NCBI GenBank assembly: GCA_900545935.1 | Contig: URAP01000047.1 | Location: forward strand, 1 to 11,653 | Direction: 5' to 3' | Source: an uncultured Eubacteriales bacterium | GTDB lineage: Bacteria > Bacillota > Clostridia > Oscillospirales > CAG-272 | DNA length: 11,653 bases | Shown here: in pieces, positions 6,612 through 11,653 of the stretch | Layout: each line of letters opens with the position of its first letter | Numbering within the stretch: position 1 is the stretch's first letter | Made by a program: the position numbers and the translations under genes | Notes under the pieces: model-generated | What the model was told of the DNA's origin: nothing | The model's database searches: none | What the model saw: the letters and a program-made list of their open reading frames with translations, nothing else

Positions 6612-8011
6612 GAGGGCGGAGCAGCGCGGTGCTTACCGCTGCTCTGACCGTGCTCTCCGTCGGTGCGCTGCTCTGCTGCGGTGCCGCCGCGGCGGACGAG
6701 CCGGGGGCGGGCTTGAGGGCGGCGGAAACGACGGCGGTATATTCTGCGGCTTCGGGGCTGTCGGTGACCTTACCGATTCAAAGCGAGCCGTCGGCGGGTG
6801 TATCAATTACCGAGCCGTCGGCGGTGGCGTCAATTCAAGCCGAGTCGTCTGCGGTGTTATCTGCTCAGGCGAAGGCTGAAAAGCTCACGGCGCGGTCGGC
6901 TCCGATCGGGGCGAAAACCGGAGGAGAGTCGGGAGAGCCGAAGGCTCATTCGGAGGTGAGTCCTACGTCGGATGCGAGTCTTGCGTCGGGAGCGGTCGGC
7001 GAGCTCGGCTCGGGGATGCTCGAGGCTATGCCCGACTATGCGCGCGAAGCGGCGGAGGGGATAGGCAGCGACGGAAGGGGCGCGGATTCGGGTCTTTTGG
7101 TGCGGGAGGCGGCGCGCCTGCTGTCGTCCATGCTTGCCCCGGTGTGTACCGATATTTCGCTGCTCTGCGGCGGCGTGATAATAGCGTCATTATTTCGCAA
7201 TGTCTGTCGGGAGGGCAGCAGCCGCACGGCGGTCTCGTATGCCGTAACGCTCGGAATGGCTGTGCCGTCCGCCGGGATAGCTGTCCGAATATGGAGTGAG
7301 AGCGCGGAGGCGATCGAAAATCTCACCATGTATATGCGCGCCGTGATACCGGTGATGGGCTCGCTGTACTGTGCGGGAGGAAATGTCGGCGCTGCCGCCG
7401 CATCGAGTGCGTCGCTCACCGCTGCGGTGACGCTTATGGAGCATGCCATGGGCGTGTGCCTGCTGCCCGTTCTGCGGGTCTGTCTCGGTATAGCCATTGT
7501 GCGCTGCGTCGGCGGCGGGCTGTGCCTCGATGGGGTAGGATCGTTTATCCGTGGGATATTCACAACGGGAATGGGACTGATGACCGTTCTGTTCGGAGTG
7601 ATGATGGGTGTGCAGACAAAGCTCGCGCTCGCTTCGGACGGCACTGCCGCGCGGACGGTCAAGTTCGCCGTGGCAAATATGATACCCGTGATCGGAGGCG
7701 CAGCTGGCGAGGCTATGCGCGCGGTGGTCGGCAGCATCGGGACGGTACGCACCGGTGCGGGTGCCGTGGCGGTGATCGGCATACTGCTGACGGTGCTGCC
7801 CGCAGTCATTCGGCTTCTTGTCTATCGACTTGTATTCGGCGCTGCGGGGGTGCTCGCCGGGGTGCTCGGCGCGGAGGGTGAGCAGAAGATAGCCTCGGAG
7901 ATGAAGGAGATGCTCGGCTATGCGCTTGCCATGGTGTTTTTTTGCGGGGTGCTGTTTATATTTTCGGTAACGCTGATGATAAGCAGCTCGGTCAGTATAA
8001 CCGCGCAGTAG
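6608..8011 (+). CDS. spoIIIAE: Stage III sporulation protein AE
   Basis: Large multispanning membrane subunit of the feeding channel. I start it at the ATG overlapping the spoIIIAD stop, giving 467 residues; an upstream in-frame start near 6401 lies inside spoIIIAD and is rejected. Residues 1-28 form a signal peptide ending near AAAADEP. Residues 30-150 are low-complexity (Ala, Ser, Glu, Gly, Thr) and include imperfect repeats at 57-85. Several membrane segments follow. The hallmark KFAVANMIPVIGGAAGEA is at about 352-369 and the protein ends in a hydrophobic helix. Bacillus subtilis SpoIIIAE is about 400 residues, so most of the extra length is the extracytoplasmic N-terminal linker. Confidence 0.92.
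   Translation: MRGRSSAVLTAALTVLSVGALLCCGAAAADEPGAGLRAAETTAVYSAASGLSVTLPIQSEPSAGVSITEPSAVASIQAESSAVLSAQAKAEKLTARSAPIGAKTGGESGEPKAHSEVSPTSDASLASGAVGELGSGMLEAMPDYAREAAEGIGSDGRGADSGLLVREAARLLSSMLAPVCTDISLLCGGVIIASLFRNVCREGSSRTAVSYAVTLGMAVPSAGIAVRIWSESAEAIENLTMYMRAVIPVMGSLYCAGGNVGAAAASSASLTAAVTLMEHAMGVCLLPVLRVCLGIAIVRCVGGGLCLDGVGSFIRGIFTTGMGLMTVLFGVMMGVQTKLALASDGTAARTVKFAVANMIPVIGGAAGEAMRAVVGSIGTVRTGAGAVAVIGILLTVLPAVIRLLVYRLVFGAAGVLAGVLGAEGEQKIASEMKEMLGYALAMVFFCGVLFIFSVTLMISSSVSITAQ
6776..6862 (+). repeat. In-frame 30/27/30-bp repeat in spoIIIAE
   Basis: Three adjacent units each begin ATT, contain GAGCCGTCGGCGG or a close variant, and end in TCA or TCT. They encode IQSEPSAGVS, ITEPSAVAS and IQAESSAVLS. 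The middle unit is one codon shorter, so the frame is kept. Confidence 0.75.
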
Positions 8012-8014
8012 CAG

Positions 8015-8065
8015 TGCCGCGCCGTACTATCGGTAAAAAAGCAGATGCGGCGGCGCGACGCGGCA
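8015..8065 (+). other. Hairpin in spoIIIAE-spoIIIAF gap
   Basis: TGCCGC/GCGGCA and GCCG/CGGC can pair across the gap, with a 5-nt asymmetry and a long A-rich loop. No T-tract follows, so it may be an mRNA processing or stability element; only base-pairing supports it. Confidence 0.3.
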
Positions 8066-8089
8066 ATACAGAAAACGGAGGACGGAAAA

Positions 8090-8551
8090 ATGAGCGACGG
8101 AATAGGCGGGTGGCTGTATGCGATATTTGCCGTTTCGCTCGGCGTTGGTGCGGCGGAGCTGCTTGCCCCGCTCGGAGAGCTGCGCCGATATGTGAAGTAT
8201 GTCGCATCGCTTGTGGTAGCGCTGTCGCTTGTCGCTCCGCTCGGCGGCTTTTTGTCGGGTCTCGGCGAGCTTACGCTCGGACTCGATGAGCTTGCCCTCG
8301 GAGAGTACGACGGCGGCTCGGGGGATGCCGTTGCCGCAGCAGGTATCGCGGCGATAGAGGACGGCATAGCGGACGAGGTTGAGGCACGGTTCGGCATCAC
8401 CGTCGGAGTCAGTGTCATCGCGGTATGCGAGAGCGATGTGTACAGCGTTGATTCGGTGCTGCTCAGTCTGCCGGCGGAGGCGGATGAGGCTGCCGTATGC
8501 GACTATGTGCGCTACATTTCCGGCTGCGGCAGGGTCGAGGTAACGCGCTGA
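8090..8551 (+). CDS. spoIIIAF: Stage III sporulation protein AF
   Basis: Membrane-anchored component of the SpoIIIA channel. The ATG at 8090 has a textbook GGAGGA (8077-8082) 7 nt upstream, so I prefer it to an in-frame ATG at 8045; the protein is then 153 residues. Two N-terminal membrane segments (about 6-26 and 36-55) flank the family-typical LGELRRYVKYVASL connector. A small extracytoplasmic domain, probably of ring-building-motif type, follows from about 90 to 153. It is shorter than the roughly 200-residue Bacillus protein, mainly between the membrane segments and the terminal domain. Confidence 0.88.
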   Translation: MSDGIGGWLYAIFAVSLGVGAAELLAPLGELRRYVKYVASLVVALSLVAPLGGFLSGLGELTLGLDELALGEYDGGSGDAVAAAGIAAIEDGIADEVEARFGITVGVSVIAVCESDVYSVDSVLLSLPAEADEAAVCDYVRYISGCGRVEVTR

Positions 8552-8572
8552 AGCCGCCCGCACGGGACGGCT
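8552..8572 (+). other. Hairpin in spoIIIAF-spoIIIAG gap
   Basis: AGCCG and CCC pair with GGG and CGGCT around a GCAC loop with one bulged A, starting at the base after the spoIIIAF stop. No T-tract follows, so a processing or stability role is more likely than termination. Confidence 0.4.
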
Positions 8573-8609
8573 ACACGGAAAATGCAATAAATCGGAGATA
8601 TAATAGGAT

Positions 8610-9059
8610 ATGAAGCTGTTTGACGGGATAAAGGAAAAGCTCGGCGCGCTCGGCGGGGCAAAGGGGCTTATCTACATAGCGGCGGCGCTTGCCGCGGGGC
8701 TTTTGTGTCTGTTTCTCTCGCGCGGAGAGGATGGAGGGCAGGATACCTCTGCCGTCGAGACAGCAGAGGTCGATTATCGCGCTGAGGCTGAGGATAAGCT
8801 GCGTGCGCTGCTGAATTCGGTCAGCGGGGTGAGCGGCGCGCGGGTCATCATAACCTTTTCCGACGGAGTTCGCTATGAGTACGGAGAGGGCGGCTACTCG
8901 CGCTCCTCTCCGCCGGTGGTCGAGGAAAAGCCGCCGCGCGTAGGCGGCGTTGCGATAGTGTGCGAGGGAGGAGACAATCCCGCTGTGCAGAAAAAGGTGA
9001 TCGATCTTGTATGCGCGCTGTACGGCATTCCGTCGTCGCGGGTCAGCGTCAGCGGATAG
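8610..9059 (+). CDS. spoIIIAG: Stage III sporulation protein AG
   Basis: Ring-forming subunit of the feeding channel. It is 149 residues long, with a short cytoplasmic N-terminus, one membrane segment (about 19-36) and an extracytoplasmic ring-building-motif domain (about 55-149). The conserved RVGGVAIVCEGGDNP stretch (110-124) and the closing SSRVSVSG strand mark the family. Bacillus subtilis SpoIIIAG is about 230 residues because of a large beta-insertion in the ring domain; here only about 25 residues (84-108) occupy that place, so the protein is compact. GGAG lies 12 nt before the ATG, rather far. It is the last recognisable gene of the operon; no spoIIIAH follows. Confidence 0.9.
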   Translation: MKLFDGIKEKLGALGGAKGLIYIAAALAAGLLCLFLSRGEDGGQDTSAVETAEVDYRAEAEDKLRALLNSVSGVSGARVIITFSDGVRYEYGEGGYSRSSPPVVEEKPPRVGGVAIVCEGGDNPAVQKKVIDLVCALYGIPSSRVSVSG

Positions 9060-9189
9060 AGCGGCATAAGCGGTGGCTGTCGGCAGCGTATGTATGACGT
9101 ATTCGCTCGGGCGAGCTTTCGAGTGACATGCACTTAAAATGCCGCACTGTGTGTCCGAGCGACAGCCTCGTGCATGACTTACAATAAAA
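9060..9189. other. Intergenic region rich in inverted repeats where spoIIIAH would be expected
   Basis: No credible gene is present. Short inverted repeats interleave: GCGGCAT (9061-9067) with ATGCCGC (9139-9145), GGCTGTCG (9075-9082) with CGACAGCC (9160-9167), and ATGCAC (9128-9133) with GTGCAT (9170-9175), plus a small GCTC/GAGC hairpin at 9105-9116. No T-tract terminator for the plus strand is obvious. Confidence 0.4.
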
Positions 9190-9221
9190 GGGGAAGGTGA
9201 AAAACTCGTTTTAACCTCCCC
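9190..9221. terminator. Hairpin between spoIIIAG and secG
   Basis: GGGGAAGG...CCTCCCC form an imperfect stem with one bulged A and a mismatch. On the minus strand CTTTTATTG follows, so it may be a second, back-up secG terminator. It might also stop transcripts of the sporulation operon, although no T-tract follows on the plus strand. Confidence 0.5.
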
Positions 9222-9225
9222 ATAC

Positions 9226-9258
9226 AAAAAAGGTCGAGCGGATCTTTCCGTTCGACCT
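9226..9258 (-). terminator. Rho-independent terminator of secG
   Basis: A 12-bp stem with one G-T wobble (9231-9242 with 9247-9258, loop TCTT) is followed on the minus strand by a run of T (9231-9226). It lies 27 bp past the secG stop. Confidence 0.85.
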
Positions 9259-9284
9259 ATAAGTGATTCGATTTTACAGCCTGA

Positions 9285-9677
9285 TTACTCGGCTGCGGTG
9301 GTATCTGCTGCGTCGACAGAGCTTGTCTCGGCAACGGTGGTCTCGGCGATATCTTCGGCTGCGGTAGTCTCAGCCGCGGTCTCGTCGATGCTGTTGATGT
9401 AGTCGTCGATGTAGTTGTCCTTGGTGACTACGTTGTCGTCCTGAATTACGTATACAACGATAACGAGCAGAGCGAAGACGATAGCAACAACGGTTGTGAG
9501 CTTGGAGAGAACCCTATCTATGGTCTTACCCTTTGTCTTGCCGAAGAAGGTATCGGCACCGCCTGCGATGGTTCCCGAGAGATTGTGGGACTTACCGGAC
9601 TGCATGAGGACCGCAATGGTCAGAAAAACAGCTGCGACAAGCAGTATGATTGCAAAAACTATATCAACCTTAGTCAT
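9285..9677 (-). CDS. secG: Preprotein translocase subunit SecG with acidic C-terminal tail
   Basis: SecG is the small accessory subunit of the SecYEG channel that stimulates SecA-driven export. Two membrane segments (about 5-24 and 61-78) flank the family-typical loop LMQSGKSHNLSGTIAGGADTF. The start is supported by a strong GGAGGAG Shine-Dalgarno. SecG proteins are usually about 75-85 residues, but this one has 130. Residues 79-130 form an acidic low-complexity tail dominated by Ala, Thr, Glu and Asp (for example ETAAETTAAED). It ends before a strong terminator and appears to be monocistronic. Confidence 0.92.
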   Translation of the reverse strand: MTKVDIVFAIILLVAAVFLTIAVLMQSGKSHNLSGTIAGGADTFFGKTKGKTIDRVLSKLTTVVAIVFALLVIVVYVIQDDNVVTKDNYIDDYINSIDETAAETTAAEDIAETTVAETSSVDAADTTAAE

Positions 9678-9722
9678 GAAAAAGCTCCTCCGAATAAATC
9701 AAATATGTGTTTAAGTATTCAG

Positions 9723-9738
9723 GTGACCGCGCGGTCAC
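9723..9738. promoter_or_regulatory. Perfect 16-bp palindrome upstream of secG
   Basis: GTGACCGCGCGGTCAC is its own reverse complement and lies 46 bp upstream of the secG start. It may be a protein operator, or a hairpin in the secG leader; no T-tract follows on the minus strand. The binding factor, if any, is unknown. Confidence 0.55.
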
Positions 9739-9914
9739 AAAATAAAACAAGACCTTTGCCCGTCCGCGTCGACGCTCCCGTCGGCATAACCGCACGGCAC
9801 GCCGGGCGTAACTCTTCTGCGGTAAAGAATCTCCGTATCGAAGCCCTTTTTCGATCGCCGCCGTACAGCGTTGCAACTCGCATATAGGCAGAGAGAATTA
9901 CGGACAGTACCGTT
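9739..9914. other. Intergenic secG leader, no recognised gene
   Basis: This stretch of about 175 bp is the predicted 5' leader of secG. A minus-strand reading frame of 54 codons (9883-9719) lacks a recognisable family or a good ribosome-binding site, and I do not call it. No known structured RNA is recognised. Confidence 0.4.
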
Positions 9915-9943
9915 ATATTACCATAAAACAAGCATAAATGCAA
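9915..9943 (-). promoter_or_regulatory. Possible extended -10 promoter for secG
   Basis: On the minus strand TTGCAT (9943-9938) and TAATAT (9920-9915) are spaced by 17 bp, and TGG directly precedes the -10. The -35 is only a half match. It would give secG a leader of about 230 nt that contains the 16-bp palindrome. Confidence 0.45.
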
Positions 9944-9994
9944 TACCTTTTTCAAAAAAAATGGTGGCAGACCGGCTCTTTTTTTAACATAGAC

Positions 9995-10024
9995 TTGACA
10001 ATCGCCGCCCGTATGTGGTATTAT
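9995..10024 (+). promoter_or_regulatory. Promoter of tRNA-Ser
   Basis: A consensus -35 TTGACA (9995-10000), an 18-bp spacer and TATTAT (10019-10024) with an upstream TGG extended -10. It lies 38 bp before the mature tRNA. Confidence 0.8.
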
Positions 10025-10062
10025 AAGACGGTCGGGCAGGGCTCGGCGGCAAAACAGAATAT

Positions 10063-10151
10063 GCAGGGATATCGAAGTGGTCATAACGAGGCGGTCTTGA
10101 AAACCGTTTGCCCGCAAGGGCGCGTGGGTTCGAATCCCACTCCCTGCGCCA
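10063..10151 (+). tRNA. tRNA-Ser (anticodon UGA)
   Basis: The acceptor stem GCAGGGA (10063-10069) pairs with TCCCTGC (10141-10147). The anticodon loop is CTTGAAA with TGA at 10098-10100. The long variable arm (TTGCCCGCAAGGGCGC) is typical of class II serine tRNAs. The T-arm is GTGGG-TTCGAAT-CCCAC, the discriminator is G, and the 3' CCA is encoded. It reads UCA and probably other UCN codons. Confidence 0.97.
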
Positions 10152-10153
10152 GG

Positions 10154-10184
10154 AAAAAGCACTTGCAATTGCAGGTGCTTTTTT
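10154..10184 (+). terminator. Rho-independent terminator of tRNA-Ser
   Basis: AGCAC (10158-10162) pairs with GTGCT (10175-10179), enclosing a self-complementary TGCAATTGCA, preceded by five A and followed by six T. It begins three bases after the tRNA CCA end. Confidence 0.9.
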
Positions 10185-10188
10185 GTTA

Positions 10189-10353
10189 GTACGCTCGGCA
10201 TGCGAAACAGCATAGTGGTGAAAGTACACTACAGGCGTGGCGGTAGGAACTGTTAGCAGAGGGCGAGGGCGTCCGTCGCGAGGCGGAGTCTGAAGGAAGC
10301 CCAAAGCAAAGTCTCGGTCTGACGAACAGGAGCTGCATATGGCATAACAAACA
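10189..10353 (+). mobile_element. Truncated group II intron remnant (domain I, class IIC-like)
   Basis: The sequence starts with GTACGCTCGGCATG, comparable to the 5' end of bacterial group II introns (usually GTGYG). It then shows conserved domain I blocks in the correct order: GTGGTGAAAGT, GGAACTGTTAGC, GGGCGTCCGTCGCGAGG, TCTGAAGGAAGC, CGGTCTGACGAACAGGAGCT and GCATATGGCATAACA. Recognisable similarity stops near 10353. No maturase/reverse-transcriptase gene, no domain V hairpin and no 3' end follow, so it is a dead 5' fragment. It begins four bases after the T-tract of the tRNA terminator, which is the target type of class IIC introns. The identification rests on remembered intron sequences, not on a search. 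Confidence 0.75.
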
Positions 10354-10472
10354 TCGAACGATTTTGCTCAAAAAATCATAATTGTTGTTATTTGTTTTTG
10401 TAGCATCACCGTTTTCGACCGAGAATTATACTAATATTCGCATTATTTTATAGAAATTCAACCAACAGTATA
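10354..10472. other. AT-rich intergenic stretch, no gene
   Basis: I see no coding region, no group II domain V and no strong terminator. The base composition is clearly more AT-rich than the flanks. It may be decayed insertion-associated DNA. Confidence 0.4.
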
Positions 10473-10501
10473 TTGACAATATATTAATGCCATGATAGAA
10501 T
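10473..10501 (+). promoter_or_regulatory. Sigma-A promoter of the membrane-protein gene
   Basis: TTGACA (10473-10478), exactly 17 bp, then TAGAAT (10496-10501) with an upstream TGA extended -10. The start would be near 10508, giving a leader of about 270 nt before the next start codon. Confidence 0.8.
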
Positions 10502-10701
10502 TGAGATGGTAAATATGCCTGATTTTTACTTTGATATGCTCTGCGACCGTCATTTCGGGCAATACCGGACAGCTCTCGCTGCGGGCTCTGAGCATGCAGC
10601 CGCGATACGCGGTATAGTTTTAAACCAAAAGCGCGAAAGGAGAATTCGTCTTCAGACAGCAGTATTTATTTTCCGATATAAGCATACGTATTTGAATCGA
10701 G

Positions 10702-10762
10702 GAGTCGGCTCGAAGCACCGGCTCGGGGGTATGCACGGAGTATTCCCCCGCGCGTCTTTTTT
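10702..10762 (+). promoter_or_regulatory. Terminator-like structure in the leader, possible attenuator
   Basis: Two hairpins can form. The first is GAGTCGG/CCGGCTC (10702-10708 with 10718-10724). The second is a stronger CGGGGG/CCCCCG stem (10724-10734 with 10740-10750, one T-T mismatch). The two share base 10724. TCTTTTTT follows 4 nt after the second stem, and directly before the Shine-Dalgarno of the downstream gene. The T-tract is slightly displaced from the stem, so termination may be inefficient. Confidence 0.45.
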
Positions 10763-10777
10763 GAAAGGAACGTGACG

Positions 10778-11485
10778 ATGAACGGTAACACCGAAACTGT
10801 AAAAGCAAGCAGCACGATGCTTAAAGAATTTTTGGCAAGAGACAAAAAGAAGATGATACTTATCAGAATTCCCGGAATTCTGCTTCTGCTCGCGTCATTG
10901 CCGTGCCTTGACGGTTATTTCGGATGGCTTGAGGGAATGCAGATCGGCTGGGGACTTCTTGTCCTGTCGTTTGTATGGTTCGGAGTAGCGACAAAGCTCG
11001 AGGCGAACGGTAAAAAGGCGAATGCGATCGCGGAGCAGCTGCTCTCGGATGAGCTTGCCGCGGCTCAGGCTGCGCTTGACGGATGTCCGATGGCGGATGC
11101 GCCGTACACCCTTGTATCGGCACAGTATGTGATAGGCGAGGGTGCACGTGTCAGACGGACCGGCGCGGCTCGCGACGGCTATCTCTCGTCTGTTGCGCTC
11201 GGCAGTGCAATAGCGTTTGAAAAGCGCTCCGGAGGAGTATGGCTGTATCGCCGCAGATTCGATATCGTAAGCGGAAGTACCGATACCTATTGCGAGCTGA
11301 TACCCTTTGACAGTATCGAGGATATCAAGGTGGCTTCGCAGGAGTACGGCGAGAAGAGAACTGTATATAAGAAGCTGATGCGGTTTGATATAACCGTCGG
11401 CGGAGAGGATATATGGCTTCTTTTCGATGAAAATTACGACTCGAAGAGGGCGGCAGATGAGCTGATAAAGCTATTTGGCGATTGA
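10778..11485 (+). CDS. Uncharacterised two-TM membrane protein with possible PH-like domain
   Basis: I do not recognise a named family. I choose the ATG at 10778 because GAAAGGAA lies 8 nt upstream; the in-frame GTG at 10772 is too close to that site. The 235-residue protein has a charged N-terminus with Lys/Arg before two membrane segments (about 27-44 and 55-71). A helical, Ala/Glu-rich stretch (about 75-102) follows, then a domain rich in predicted beta strands. The end (about 165-235) alternates strands and turns (ELIPFDSIEDIKV, MRFDITVGGEDIWLLF) and finishes with a helix KRAADELIKLFG, an order reminiscent of bacterial PH-like domains; that is inference. The gene has its own promoter and a long structured leader, and shows no functional link to its neighbours. 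Confidence 0.8.
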   Translation: MNGNTETVKASSTMLKEFLARDKKKMILIRIPGILLLLASLPCLDGYFGWLEGMQIGWGLLVLSFVWFGVATKLEANGKKANAIAEQLLSDELAAAQAALDGCPMADAPYTLVSAQYVIGEGARVRRTGAARDGYLSSVALGSAIAFEKRSGGVWLYRRRFDIVSGSTDTYCELIPFDSIEDIKVASQEYGEKRTVYKKLMRFDITVGGEDIWLLFDENYDSKRAADELIKLFGD

Positions 11486-11502
11486 TAAAAAAGCGCAGAC
11501 CG

Positions 11503-11611
11503 AAAAAGCGAAAACGGATTATTATAATTAGGCTTTAGTATGTCCTATATGGCAGGTGAGGAGTCGGAATCCTAACGGATTCCTGCATATGGTTTTATGT
11601 TTTCGCTTTTT
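11503..11611. repeat. 109-bp element with 13-bp perfect inverted repeat ends
   Basis: AAAAAGCGAAAAC (11503-11515) and GTTTTCGCTTTTT (11599-11611) are perfect inverted repeats. The interior contains a further hairpin, GGAATCC-taac-GGATTCC, and flanking CAGG/CCTG and ATATG/CATAT pairings. No protein is encoded. It may be a miniature inverted-repeat element or a large terminator-like stem loop after the membrane-protein gene. No clear target-site duplication is seen. Confidence 0.55.
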
Positions 11612-11632
11612 CTACCGCCGAAAATCGCCTCT

Positions 11633-11650
11633 GCCGTACGCCAGTACGGC
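11633..11650. other. Hairpin at the window end
   Basis: GCCGTAC (11633-11639) and GTACGGC (11644-11650) form a perfect 7-bp stem with a GCCA loop. What follows lies outside the window, so whether it is a terminator cannot be judged. Confidence 0.4.
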
Positions 11651-11653
11651 GAC

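Noticed and set aside
8045..8089. Upstream ATG for spoIIIAF
   Set aside because: The ATG at 8090 has a perfectly spaced GGAGGA, and the added residues are not family-like.
9951..9988. A-run and T-run around GGTGGCAGACC as a terminator
   Set aside because: The GC core of the stem is only three base pairs, so the pairing relies on A/T runs alone.
9719..10213. Minus-strand frame across tRNA-Ser (164 codons)
   Set aside because: Its N-terminal half is the antisense of the tRNA-Ser gene, a well-known source of false protein predictions; the rest has no family or ribosome-binding site.
10354..10472. Missing 3' half of the group II intron
   Set aside because: I looked for a domain V-like hairpin with a GAAA tetraloop and for a maturase frame, and found neither.
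10506..10775. 89-codon frame in the leader of the membrane-protein gene
   Set aside because: It starts at the predicted transcription start without a ribosome-binding site, runs through the hairpins and resembles no family.

Overview
The window looks like chromosomal DNA from a spore-forming, strictly anaerobic, fairly GC-rich member of the Clostridia, probably an Oscillospirales or Ruminococcaceae-type gut bacterium. The evidence is a nearly complete spoIIIA sporulation operon, an oxygen-sensitive class III ribonucleotide reductase and Firmicute-type Shine-Dalgarno sites. The taxonomic guess is inference; the gene calls rest on recognisable motifs.

Layout. Positions 1-270 hold diverged repeats. 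A minus-strand redox/DNA-precursor module follows: trxB-like flavoprotein (389-1339) and nrdD (1458-3860), a class III ribonucleotide reductase with a glutaredoxin-like domain fused to its C-terminus. The divergent intergenic region 3861-4173 contains a strong minus-strand sigma-A promoter with two NrdR-type boxes just upstream of it, and a good sigma-E-type promoter facing the sporulation operon.

The plus-strand operon spoIIIAA-AB-AC-AD-AE-AF-AG (4174-9059) encodes the mother-cell side of the feeding-tube secretion channel. spoIIIAH, normally the last gene, is not here. Several operon proteins show lineage-specific elaborations: a roughly 80-residue tail on SpoIIIAA and an imperfect repeat in the N-terminal part of SpoIIIAE. 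The longer gene junctions carry hairpins without T-tracts.

After the operon come tandem minus-strand terminator hairpins, secG (minus strand, with an acidic Ala/Thr/Glu tail), a 16-bp perfect palindrome in the secG leader, and a tRNA-Ser(UGA) gene with its own promoter and terminator. Directly after that terminator is a truncated group II intron: domain I sequence only, resembling class IIC, which is known to insert behind intrinsic terminators. The right end holds an unrecognised two-TM membrane protein (10778-11485) with a long structured leader, then a 109-nt element bounded by a 13-bp perfect inverted repeat.

I see no defence system, CRISPR array, phage or intact transposon. The most interesting points are the NrdD-glutaredoxin fusion beside a TrxB that lacks the usual NADPH motif, the intron remnant behind the tRNA terminator, and the missing spoIIIAH.
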